From NCBI RefSeq assembly GCF_008704795.1, contig NZ_CP023690.1:7326501-7390500 (forward strand): a stretch of 64,000 nt of DNA, in the 5' to 3' direction. The stretch comes from Streptomyces spectabilis. GTDB taxonomy: Bacteria > Actinomycetota > Actinomycetes > Streptomycetales > Streptomycetaceae. How positions within the stretch are numbered: the stretch's first letter is position 1; each line of letters opens with the position of its first letter. Shown here piece after piece: positions 26,573-34,142 of the stretch. The notes beneath the pieces were generated by a model. It had not been told where the DNA came from, did not search any database, and saw nothing but the letters and a program-made list of their open reading frames with translations. The translations under genes were made by a program, and so were the position numbers.

Positions 26573-28417
26573 ATGAGCCAGCAGGGGGAGAGGCCCACCG
26601 GTCAGGAGGCCGACTGGTGGGCGCAGTTGTACGACGAGGCGAGGGACGACACGGGGCCCGCGGCCGCGGGCGATTCCCTGGACGACCGGTTCGCGTCGGC
26701 CGCGGGCACGGTGGGCCCGGAGGCGGGCGCCCCGCCGGGTCCCGCCTCCACCGCTGATTCCCGGGGCGGCCGGTCCGCCCCGCGGGACGCCACCACGTAC
26801 GCCGCGGGCAGCGCGCGGGTCGGGCCCGCCGACGACGGTCCGCCCGCCCCCACGAGGCCGCCCGACGAGTTCCGCCCGAAACCCCCGGCGGGGCGAGCCG
26901 AGCCCCCGCCTCCACCCCGCAGGCCCTGGCCCCCCGAGCCCCCGGCCCGTACGCCGGACGCCAAGGCTTCGCCTTCGGCAGGCAGCGCGGGACCCCCGAG
27001 CGCCGGGCCTTGGCCAGAGGCGGACGAACCCCCGGCGCCGGGTGCCAGGCCCTCGCCTTCCGCAGGCGGTGCGGAACCTCCAAGTGCCGGGCCCCCGCCC
27101 CCGAGCGGCAGGCCCTGGTCGGAGAAGGCCCAGCCCCCGGCCCCCGCACGGCCCCCCGGCGTCGAACCGCCCCGCAGCCCCGCGGCACCCCCGGCGGCAC
27201 CCCCCGCACCACCCGGCCCGGCCCCGGCCGTACCCCCGCGCACGGATCCCCCCACCTACCGCGCCCCCGCTCCCTGGACGCCCGCCACCCCCGCCGGCCC
27301 CGTCACCTTCCCCTCCGCGCCCGAGCGGCCCGCCGCGCCTCCCGTCCGTTCCTCCACGGAGAGCAGCGATGCCACCGTTCCGGCCTCGCGCACCCCGGAG
27401 AGCTCGGCGGAGCCGGATGCCCAGGGGCCCGTGGTCGAGGCCCTGGAACTTCCCGCGAGGGCGTACGTGGGCGACGGACCCCCGACGTACGAGGCCGAAC
27501 CGACGGGCCTGCCCGCGGCCGACCCGGACGACCTCGGCAGCCTCGTCGCCGACACCGTGCTCGACGGCGCCCGGTACGGCTCCAGCACGCTGCGCGCGGT
27601 CTCCGTACGCGGGGACTCGGCCCGGTACCGCGCCGAGCCGCGCCGGGACGCGCTGCTCACGGCCCGCTTCGGCGCGGGCGACGATGCCCTCGTCCTGGTC
27701 GCCATGGCCACCGGCGCCCGGGCCACGGCGGGCGCCCACCGCGCGGCGGCCGACGCCTGCGCGTGGATCGGCCGCGCCGTGGGCCGCAGCCACGCCCGGC
27801 TCGCGCAGGACATCAGGGCCGCGCGGCGCGGCGACCTGAAGTCAGGGCTTCACCGGCTCACCGACCGCAGCCTCGGCAAGCTGCGCGCCCGCGCCGCGGA
27901 CCTCGGCCTCCAGCCGGACGAGTACACGGCATCGCTGCGCTGCCTGCTGCTGCCCGCCGACCCGCGCTGCCGCACCCGGGTGTTCTTCGGCGTCGGCTCC
28001 GGCGGCCTGTTCCGGCTGCGCGGCGGCGAGTGGCAGGACATCGAGCCGCGCGTCGCCACCACGTCGGGCGCCGCCGTCGTCGGCTTCGGTTCGCCGCCCA
28101 CCGAGACCCCCGAGGGCGACCGGCTCACCATGGACCTGGGCATCACCTCGCCCCCGAGCCCGTACGAGCCCGCGCCCGCCCCGCCCCGCGACCCCTTCCG
28201 CTTCCGCGCCTCCGTCGCCCGCCCGGGGGACGCGCTGCTGCTGTGCACGGGCGGCCTCGCCGAACCGCTGCGCGGCGAGCCCGAGCTGTCCCGGCACCTC
28301 ACCCGCCGGTGGGCCGAGGGCGGGCCGCCCGGCCTCGCCGCGTTCCTCGCCGACACCCAAGTACGGGTCAAGGGGTACGCCGACGACCGGACGGCCGCCG
28401 CCGTTTGGGAGGCGTGA
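26573..28417 (+). CDS. PP2C-like protein phosphatase with long Pro-rich N-terminal arm
   Basis: A 614-residue protein. Residues about 30-290 are low-complexity Pro/Ala/Gly-rich sequence, probably disordered. Residues 320-614 carry a PP2C_2-type phosphatase domain: STLRAVSVRGDSARYRAEPRRDA, LVLVAMATGARATAGAHRAAADACAWIGRAVG, and FRASVARPGDALLLCTGGLAEPL, where the last block normally holds a metal Asp (CTDGL in active members, CTGGL here). The substitution and the Ala-rich VAMATGA stretch suggest weak or absent catalysis. The ATG at 26573 opens with MSQQGERPTGQEADWWAQLY, a streptomycete start. It may serve Ser/Thr kinase signalling. Confidence 0.85.
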   Translation: MSQQGERPTGQEADWWAQLYDEARDDTGPAAAGDSLDDRFASAAGTVGPEAGAPPGPASTADSRGGRSAPRDATTYAAGSARVGPADDGPPAPTRPPDEFRPKPPAGRAEPPPPPRRPWPPEPPARTPDAKASPSAGSAGPPSAGPWPEADEPPAPGARPSPSAGGAEPPSAGPPPPSGRPWSEKAQPPAPARPPGVEPPRSPAAPPAAPPAPPGPAPAVPPRTDPPTYRAPAPWTPATPAGPVTFPSAPERPAAPPVRSSTESSDATVPASRTPESSAEPDAQGPVVEALELPARAYVGDGPPTYEAEPTGLPAADPDDLGSLVADTVLDGARYGSSTLRAVSVRGDSARYRAEPRRDALLTARFGAGDDALVLVAMATGARATAGAHRAAADACAWIGRAVGRSHARLAQDIRAARRGDLKSGLHRLTDRSLGKLRARAADLGLQPDEYTASLRCLLLPADPRCRTRVFFGVGSGGLFRLRGGEWQDIEPRVATTSGAAVVGFGSPPTETPEGDRLTMDLGITSPPSPYEPAPAPPRDPFRFRASVARPGDALLLCTGGLAEPLRGEPELSRHLTRRWAEGGPPGLAAFLADTQVRVKGYADDRTAAAVWEA

Positions 28418-28471
28418 GCGCGCCCCGTGTGAATTCATGGACCCATAGCGACCGAAGGGGTGCATGAAGAC

Positions 28472-30214
28472 ATGGCCAAGCAGAACGTCGCCGAGCAGTT
28501 CGTCGACATCCTCGTCCGCGCCGGGGTCAAGCGCCTGTACGGGGTCGTCGGCGACAGCCTCAACCCGGTCGTGGACGCCATCCGCAGAACCGAGGCGATC
28601 GACTGGATCCAGGTCCGGCACGAGGAGACCGCCGCCTTCGCGGCCGGCGCGGAGGCCCAGATCACGGGCACCCTGGCCGCCTGTGCGGGCTCCTGCGGCC
28701 CCGGCAACCTCCACCTCATCAACGGCCTCTACGACGCCCACCGCTCCATGGCCCCGGTGCTCGCCCTGGCCTCCCACATCCCGTCCTCGGAGATCGGCCT
28801 CGGCTACTTCCAGGAGACCCACCCCGACCAGCTCTTCCGCGAGTGCAGCCACTACAGCGAGCTGATCTCCAACCCGAAGCAGATGCCGCGCCTGCTCCAG
28901 ACCGCCATCCAGCACGCCGTGGGCCGGTCCGGCGTCAGCGTCGTCTCGCTGCCCGGCGACATCGCCTCCGAGCCCGCGCCGGACAAGGCCGCCGAGACCG
29001 CCCTCGTCACCTCGCGCCCCTCCGTGCGCCCCGGCGACGCCGAGATCGACAGGCTCGCCGCGATGATCGACGAGGCGGACAGGGTCACGCTCTTCTGCGG
29101 CAGCGGCACCGCGGGGGCGCACGCCGAGGTCATGGCCTTCGCCGAGAAGCTCAAGGCCCCCGTCGGGCACGCCCTGCGCGGCAAGGAGTGGATCCAGTAC
29201 GACAACCCGTACGACGTGGGCATGAGCGGGCTGCTCGGCTACGGCGCCGCGTACGAGGCCACCCACGAGTGCGACCTGCTGATCCTGCTCGGCACCGACT
29301 TCCCGTACAACGCGTTCCTGCCCGACGACGTGAAGATCGCCCAGGTCGACGTGCGGCCGGAGAACCTGGGGCGCCGCTCGAAGCTGGACCTCGCGGTCTG
29401 GGGCGACGTGCGCGAGACCCTGCGCTGTCTCACCCCGCGCGTCTCGCCGAAGTCGAACCGCAAGTTCCTCGACAAGATGCTGAAGAAACACGCCGACGCG
29501 CTCGAAGGCGTGATCAAGGCCTACACCCGCAAGGTCGAGAAGCACGTCCCGATCCACCCCGAGTACGTGGCGTCGGTCCTCGACGACCTGGCCGACGACT
29601 CCGCGATCTTCACCGTCGACACCGGGATGTGCAACGTCTGGGCCGCCCGCTACCTCACCCCGAACGGCAGGCGCCGCATCATCGGCTCCTTCAGCCACGG
29701 CTCCATGGCCAACGCCCTGCCCCAGGCGATCGGCGCCCAGTTCGTCGACCGCGGGCGGCAGGTGATCTCCATGTCCGGCGACGGCGGCTTCACCATGCTG
29801 ATGGGCGACTTCCTCACGCTCGTGCAGTACGACCTGCCGGTGAAGGTGGTCCTCTTCAACAACTCGTCCCTGGGGATGGTGGAGCTGGAGATGCTCGTCG
29901 CGGGCCTCCCCTCGTACGGCACCGCCAACCACAACCCCGACTTCGCGGCCGTGGCCCGGGCGGCCGGCGCCTACGGCGTGCGCGTGGAGAAGCCCAAGCA
30001 GCTCGCGGGCACCCTCAAGGACGCCCTCGCCCACAAGGGCCCCGCCCTCGTCGACATCGTCACCGACCCCAACGCCCTGTCCATCCCCCCGAAGATCAGC
30101 TCCGACATGGTCACCGGCTTCGCCCTCTCCGCCAGCAAGATCGTCCTGGACGGCGGAGTGGGCCGCATGGTCCAACTGGCCCGCTCCAACCTGCGCAACA
30201 TCCCGAGGCCGTAG
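28472..30214 (+). CDS. Thiamine-pyrophosphate enzyme, pyruvate dehydrogenase (quinone)/PoxB-like
   Basis: A 580-residue ThDP-dependent flavoenzyme, close to E. coli PoxB (572). Residues 1-165 are the Pyr domain with the catalytic Glu in VRHEETAAFAAGAEAQ. Residues 190-320 are the FAD-binding middle domain. Residues 360-540 are the PP domain with the ThDP motif SGDGGFTMLMGDFLT ending LFNNSSLGMV. The usual reaction is oxidative decarboxylation of pyruvate to acetate with quinone reduction. ATG 28472 is chosen; a GTG at 28460 overlaps GAAGGGG, the probable ribosome site. The gene is convergent with a GntR gene and followed by a repeat and a terminator. Confidence 0.92.
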   Translation: MAKQNVAEQFVDILVRAGVKRLYGVVGDSLNPVVDAIRRTEAIDWIQVRHEETAAFAAGAEAQITGTLAACAGSCGPGNLHLINGLYDAHRSMAPVLALASHIPSSEIGLGYFQETHPDQLFRECSHYSELISNPKQMPRLLQTAIQHAVGRSGVSVVSLPGDIASEPAPDKAAETALVTSRPSVRPGDAEIDRLAAMIDEADRVTLFCGSGTAGAHAEVMAFAEKLKAPVGHALRGKEWIQYDNPYDVGMSGLLGYGAAYEATHECDLLILLGTDFPYNAFLPDDVKIAQVDVRPENLGRRSKLDLAVWGDVRETLRCLTPRVSPKSNRKFLDKMLKKHADALEGVIKAYTRKVEKHVPIHPEYVASVLDDLADDSAIFTVDTGMCNVWAARYLTPNGRRRIIGSFSHGSMANALPQAIGAQFVDRGRQVISMSGDGGFTMLMGDFLTLVQYDLPVKVVLFNNSSLGMVELEMLVAGLPSYGTANHNPDFAAVARAAGAYGVRVEKPKQLAGTLKDALAHKGPALVDIVTDPNALSIPPKISSDMVTGFALSASKIVLDGGVGRMVQLARSNLRNIPRP

Positions 30215-30284
30215 CCCTCGCGGGCGCGCCCCAGACCCGCCCCTCCCCGAACCAGGGGGGCCTCCGGCCCGCACCGGAGACTTT

Positions 30285-30322
30285 CAGCCCGTCCGGCGTT
30301 TGAGGACGAGGCGCGGAGCGCC
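30285..30322. repeat. Dispersed repeat, copy 2 (single arm)
   Basis: The 38-bp core beginning CAGCCCGTCCGGCGTTTGAG and continuing GACGAGGCGCGGAGCGCC, nearly identical to the right arm of copy 1 but without the left arm. It lies between the convergent pyruvate-oxidase and GntR genes. Confidence 0.85.
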
Positions 30323-30336
30323 GAAAGAGCGGGGGC

Positions 30337-30356
30337 CCGGGGGCGCAGCCCCCCGG
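30337..30356. terminator. GC hairpin between convergent genes
   Basis: CCGGGGGC, loop GCA, GCCCCCCGG with one bulged C, located just after repeat copy 2 and 18 nt before the GntR stop. Confidence 0.55.
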
Positions 30357-30373
30357 TGACGGCAAGGCGTGGC

Positions 30374-31081
30374 TCAGCTGCCCGCGAAGTGCTCCCGCAC
30401 CAGGGACTGCACCACGCCCAGGTCGCCCACGACCAACGCGTCGAGGAGGGCCGTGTGTTCGGCCGCGTCCGCGACCAGGTCCGCGCGGCGGGCGTGCACG
30501 GGGCCGGTGACCAGGGGCCACTGCGAGCGCCGGTGGAGGTCGTCCGCGACCTGGACGAGCTGCCCGTTGCCGGAGAGCCCGAGCAGCGCCCGGTGAAAGG
30601 CCCGGTCCGCGTCCGCGTAGCGGGCCCGGTCGCCGGCCGCGGCGGCCGCCACGGTCGCCTCCGCGAGCGGGCGCAGCGCCTCCCACCGCCCGGCGGGCAC
30701 GCTCCGGGCGAGCCGCAGCATCACCGGTACCTCTATCAGGGCCCGCACCTCGGCCAGCTCGCCGAGTTCCCGCGCACCGCGCCGCGCGACCCGGAACCCC
30801 CGGTTCGGCACGACTTCGACCGCGCCTTCGAGGGCGAGCTGCTGCATGGCCTCGCGCACGGGCGTCGCGGAGACGCCGAAGCGCTCCCCGAGGGCGGGGG
30901 CCGAGTACACCTCGCCGGGGGCGAGGTCGCCGTCGACGAGCGCGGCCCGCAGCGCGTCGAGGACCTGCCCGCGCACGGAGCTGCGCCGCACGCCGCCGCG
31001 CGCCCCCGGGTCCTGCTCCGGGGCCCTCGTGGGGGCGCGGCGGGCGGCGGCCTCCGTCACACGCGCTCCGGCCCGCTCCAC
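30374..31081 (-). CDS. GntR-family regulator, FadR/FCD subfamily
   Basis: A 235-residue regulator. The winged helix covers residues 40-100 (VLDALRAALVDGDLAPGEVYSAPALGERFGVSATPVREAM, then LEGAVEVVPNRGFRV). The FCD effector domain covers 110-230 with the metal-type His in FHRALLGLSGN. GTG 31081 follows GGGAGG by 5 nt. Ligand and target are not evident. It is convergent with the pyruvate-oxidase-like gene, and its promoter region faces the iron-regulated FhuF-like gene. Confidence 0.9.
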   Translation of the reverse strand: MERAGARVTEAAARRAPTRAPEQDPGARGGVRRSSVRGQVLDALRAALVDGDLAPGEVYSAPALGERFGVSATPVREAMQQLALEGAVEVVPNRGFRVARRGARELGELAEVRALIEVPVMLRLARSVPAGRWEALRPLAEATVAAAAAGDRARYADADRAFHRALLGLSGNGQLVQVADDLHRRSQWPLVTGPVHARRADLVADAAEHTALLDALVVGDLGVVQSLVREHFAGS

Positions 31082-31218
31082 TGTTACCTCCCGCTCCCGC
31101 GTCCCCGCGGCCCACCCGTCACGTATGGGATCGCACCGGGGTCGAAACGTACGACCCGAATCACCCGAGAAGCACCTTAGGCGGACCGCACTCCAGTTGA
31201 AACCTCGATCATGTTGGG

Positions 31219-31237
31219 TAAGGTTAGGCTTACCTGC
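31219..31237. promoter_or_regulatory. Iron box upstream of the FhuF-like gene
   Basis: TAAGGTTAGGCTTACCTGC matches 15 of 19 positions of the DmdR/DtxR consensus and contains the full AGGTTAGGCT core. It ends 26 nt before the ATG at 31264, so a bound repressor would cover the transcription start. Confidence 0.85.
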
Positions 31238-31263
31238 AATCGATCGTGATTCGGCGGTCCCGC

Positions 31264-32133
31264 ATGTCCGTTCCCACCCTGGAGCCCGGCGCCCGGCACA
31301 CGGCGCCCCGCCACAGCCCCGTCACGGGCGCCTACGCCCGCCTCACCGAGGTGTACCCCGGGCTGCGGATCCAGGAGCTGGCCGAGGACGAACAGGCGCC
31401 CCGGGGCGACGGCTGGGTCTCCGTGGCGCGGCTGGCCGAGGCGGGCCCGGAGTTCGAGGAGTTCCTCGCCTGGGACGAGGCCCAGGTCCTCAAGGACTAC
31501 GGCCGGCGCGCCCGCCCCGACGTCGTGGCCAGCTTCGCGCTGCACCGCTACGCCTGGCCCGCCGTCCTGCTGATCACCGTGCCGTGGTTCCTGCACCGCC
31601 GCGTCCCGCGCTACCCCGTGGAGCACGTCTCCTTCCAGCGCGCGCTCGGCAAGCTGGCCGTGCGCCCCACCGCCTTCGCCTGTCTGCCGGGCGACCCGGC
31701 GGCCGCGCTGCCCGGCGCCACCGTCGTACCGGACGAGGAGGCGCTGCGCGCCGAGGTGCGGGCCGCCGTGGCCGAGCACCTGGGTCCGCTGCTCGACGGC
31801 TTCGGGCCGCGCATGCGGCGCCGCGGGCGCGCGCTGTGGGCCATGGCGACGGACGAGATCGTCGAGGGCATCTGGTACGTCGCCCACCTCCTCGGCGAGG
31901 AGGAGCGCGCCACCGCCGAGCTGGAGCGGCTGCTTCCCGGCGCCACCAAGCCGTACGTCGGCACGGCCGCCTTCCGCGAGCTGACCGGGCCGAACGGCGA
32001 GAAGCTGCCCACCCGCGACCGCGCGAGCTGCTGCATGTTCTACACGCTGCGGCCCGAGGAGACCTGCGTCACCTGCCCGCGGATGTGCGACGCGGACCGC
32101 GTCGCCAAGCTGGCCGCCGAGGCCGCCGCCTGA
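31264..32133 (+). CDS. FhuF-like (2Fe-2S) siderophore-iron reductase
   Basis: A 289-residue protein with the C-terminal FhuF cluster motif C-C-x10-C-x2-C seen as SCCMFYTLRPEETCVTCPRM. The N-terminal part resembles ferric-iron reductase FhuF-like domains (WPAVLLITVPWFLHRRVPRYP, HLGPLLDGFGPRMRRRGRALW). Such proteins reduce ferric siderophores in the cytoplasm. An iron box immediately upstream supports this. ATG 31264 is selected; GTG 31246 six codons earlier is the alternative, and neither has a good ribosome site, so the mRNA may be leaderless. No siderophore transporter gene is adjacent. Confidence 0.88.
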   Translation: MSVPTLEPGARHTAPRHSPVTGAYARLTEVYPGLRIQELAEDEQAPRGDGWVSVARLAEAGPEFEEFLAWDEAQVLKDYGRRARPDVVASFALHRYAWPAVLLITVPWFLHRRVPRYPVEHVSFQRALGKLAVRPTAFACLPGDPAAALPGATVVPDEEALRAEVRAAVAEHLGPLLDGFGPRMRRRGRALWAMATDEIVEGIWYVAHLLGEEERATAELERLLPGATKPYVGTAAFRELTGPNGEKLPTRDRASCCMFYTLRPEETCVTCPRMCDADRVAKLAAEAAA

Positions 32134-32359
32134 CCCGCTCAGGTCCGCTCCGCCCGGGCCCCGGCCCGTCCCGTCGTCCCCGCGCGCCCGTCTAATCGAA
32201 CTCAACTCGCATATTCCTGGCAGTAGTTCGAACGATTCCCGGCGTGGCGCGGTCCTTGCCACCCACTTGGCGTCCTCTTGCCGGAAAACCCCTTGAGCGC
32301 CGTCGGGCGTGGGTCACTATGGCGCCCGAAACGCCCTACCGCGACGCAAGGGACCCCAG

Positions 32360-33412
32360 ATGAGACTGACCGACATATCGCTGGACTGGCTGCTGCCCGG
32401 CGGCGTCCTGCTCTTGGGCATGGCAGTGGCGGTGGCGGTGCTCGCACGGGGCAAGAAAGCCCAGACGAAGGCGGCCGCCGCTGACGACTCGTGGGAACGC
32501 AACGAGGAGCGCCGCAGGCGCAAGGAAGTCGTCTACGGCACCGCCTCCTACGTCCTCCTCTTCTGCTGCGCGGCCGTCGCCGCGGCCCTCTCCTTCCACG
32601 GCCTGGTCGGCTTCGGCCGGCAGAACCTGAACCTGTCGGGCGGCTGGGAGTACCTGGTGCCGTTCGGGCTCGACGGGGCCGCCATGTTCTGCTCCGTGCT
32701 CGCGGTGCGCGAGGCCAGCCACGGGGACGCGGCGCTCGGCTCGCGGCTCCTGGTGTGGACGTTCGCGGGGGCCGCCGCCTGGTTCAACTGGGTGCACGCG
32801 CCGCGCGGGCTCGGCCACGCGGGCGCGCCCCAGTTCTTCGCCGGGATGTCCCTGTCCGCCGCCGTCCTCTTCGACCGGGCGCTCAAGCAGACCCGCCGCG
32901 CCGCCCTGCGCGAGCAGGGCCTCGTACCGCGGCCGCTGCCGCAGATCCGGATCGTACGGTGGCTGCGGGCGCCCCGGGAGACCTTCGGCGCGTGGTCGCT
33001 GATGCTCCTGGAGGGCGTGCGCACGCTCGACGAGGCCGTCGAGGAGGTCCGCGAGGACCGGCGCGAGAAGGAGCAGGCCAGGACGCGCCGCCGCGACCAG
33101 GAGAAGCTGTCGCGGGCACAGCTGAAGGCCATCAGCAGGGGCCGTGGCTACCACGGGCGCGGGGGTCGGCAGGCCGACGTCCCGGCCGTGCCGCAGTCGA
33201 TGGGGTCCGCGCAGGTCGGCGCGGACCCTGCCATAGCGGCGCCGCCGCAGCAGGAGCAGTTGCCCGTGCGGTCCCGTCCCTCCCTCCAGGCCGTCAAGGG
33301 CGGCCCTGAGACCGTGACGGTCGATCTCACGGCCGAGGACGACACGCAGACGATCCCCCGCCTCGACTCCCTGGAGCGCAAGCTGAAGGACCTGGAGCAG
33401 CAGTTCGGCTGA
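32360..33412 (+). CDS. DUF2637 (SpdB-like) membrane protein
   Basis: A 350-residue protein. The N-terminal half has about five hydrophobic segments (WLLPGGVLLLGMAVAVAVLA, SYVLLFCCAAVAAALSFHGL, VPFGLDGAAMFCSVLAVREA, LLVWTFAGAAAWFNWVHAP) in the DUF2637 pattern found in plasmid spread proteins such as SpdB2 and in many chromosomal streptomycete genes. The C-terminal half is charged and coiled-coil-like (EEVREDRREKEQARTRRRDQ) and ends LDSLERKLKDLEQQFG. ATG 32360 follows AAGGGA. No tra, rep or integrase gene lies nearby, so this looks like a resident chromosomal copy. Confidence 0.87.
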   Translation: MRLTDISLDWLLPGGVLLLGMAVAVAVLARGKKAQTKAAAADDSWERNEERRRRKEVVYGTASYVLLFCCAAVAAALSFHGLVGFGRQNLNLSGGWEYLVPFGLDGAAMFCSVLAVREASHGDAALGSRLLVWTFAGAAAWFNWVHAPRGLGHAGAPQFFAGMSLSAAVLFDRALKQTRRAALREQGLVPRPLPQIRIVRWLRAPRETFGAWSLMLLEGVRTLDEAVEEVREDRREKEQARTRRRDQEKLSRAQLKAISRGRGYHGRGGRQADVPAVPQSMGSAQVGADPAIAAPPQQEQLPVRSRPSLQAVKGGPETVTVDLTAEDDTQTIPRLDSLERKLKDLEQQFG

Positions 33413-33424
33413 CCCTCATGGGGC

Positions 33425-33484
33425 AACGCCGGACGGGCTGGAAGTCTCCGGCTCGGGCCGTGGGCATTCAGCCGGTCCGGCGTT
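33425..33484. repeat. Dispersed repeat, copy 3 (stem-loop)
   Basis: AACGCCGGACGGGCTGGA (33425-33442) pairs with TTCAGCCGGTCCGGCGTT (33467-33484) at 16 of 18 positions, with a 24-nt loop. It lies between the convergent DUF2637 and ATP-binding protein genes and can terminate both. Confidence 0.85.
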
Positions 33485-33498
33485 CAAGGAGCGGCGGG

Positions 33499-33978
33499 CT
33501 AGAGGCGGTCCGCGTCCAGCTCGAACCAGACCGCCTTGCCCACGCCGTGCGCCCGTACGCCCCACGCGTCCGCCAGGGACTGGACGAGCATGAGGCCGCG
33601 GCCGTGCGTGGCGTCGCCCGCCGCGGGCGTCCGCACCCGTGGCCGCCGGCCCACGAAATCCCGGACCTCGACCCGCAGCCGCCGCGGCCCCACCGTCGCC
33701 GTCAGGACGGCGTCCCGGTCCGTGTGCACCAGGGCGTTCGTCACCAGCTCGCTGGTGAGCAGCTCGGCCACGTCGGACGAGTCGGCGCGCCCCCAGCGCC
33801 GCAGCAGGTCCCGCAGCGCCGCCCGGGCCTCGGACACCGCCCTGAGGTCGGAGCGCCCCAGTCTGCGCCGCAGCTGGAGCCCGCTCTCACCCGTCACACC
33901 GTCGACTTGATGGTCCTCTCGTCTCACTGAGGCCGCCCCCCAACCGATGGCGGCACCTCCTTGCGCGTACCTGGCCAT
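33499..33978 (-). CDS. Anti-sigma-factor-type ATP-binding protein (HATPase_c_2)
   Basis: A protein of about 159 residues of the RsbW/SpoIIAB-like histidine-kinase-ATPase fold, an abundant streptomycete family. The N box is VAELLTSELVTNALVHTDRD and the G box DATHGRGLMLVQSLADAWGV. Members bind ATP and act as anti-sigma factors or serine kinases in partner-switching. The start is uncertain: ATG 33978 is given, ATG 34002 is eight codons longer, and a GTG further in is possible. No sigma factor or anti-anti-sigma gene is adjacent. Confidence 0.85.
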   Translation of the reverse strand: MARYAQGGAAIGWGAASVRREDHQVDGVTGESGLQLRRRLGRSDLRAVSEARAALRDLLRRWGRADSSDVAELLTSELVTNALVHTDRDAVLTATVGPRRLRVEVRDFVGRRPRVRTPAAGDATHGRGLMLVQSLADAWGVRAHGVGKAVWFELDADRL

Positions 33979-34142
33979 GACCCCCGCCCACAAGTCCGTC
34001 ATCGAACATGCTCACGGGATGCATGCCCGCCCCACTTGGCGCCACTCATGTCCATTCGTCAACCAACGAAGCGGATGCGCCGATGGGTTGAGGGGAAGTG
34101 AAGCCGAGTACCACTCGGGATCGACCATGTGGAGGAGCCGCC

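Noticed and set aside
32360..33412. Sign of an integrated conjugative element (SpdB-like gene)
   Set aside because: There is no integrase, excisionase, replication or tra gene and no flanking tRNA or direct repeat. DUF2637 genes are also ordinary chromosomal genes in streptomycetes.
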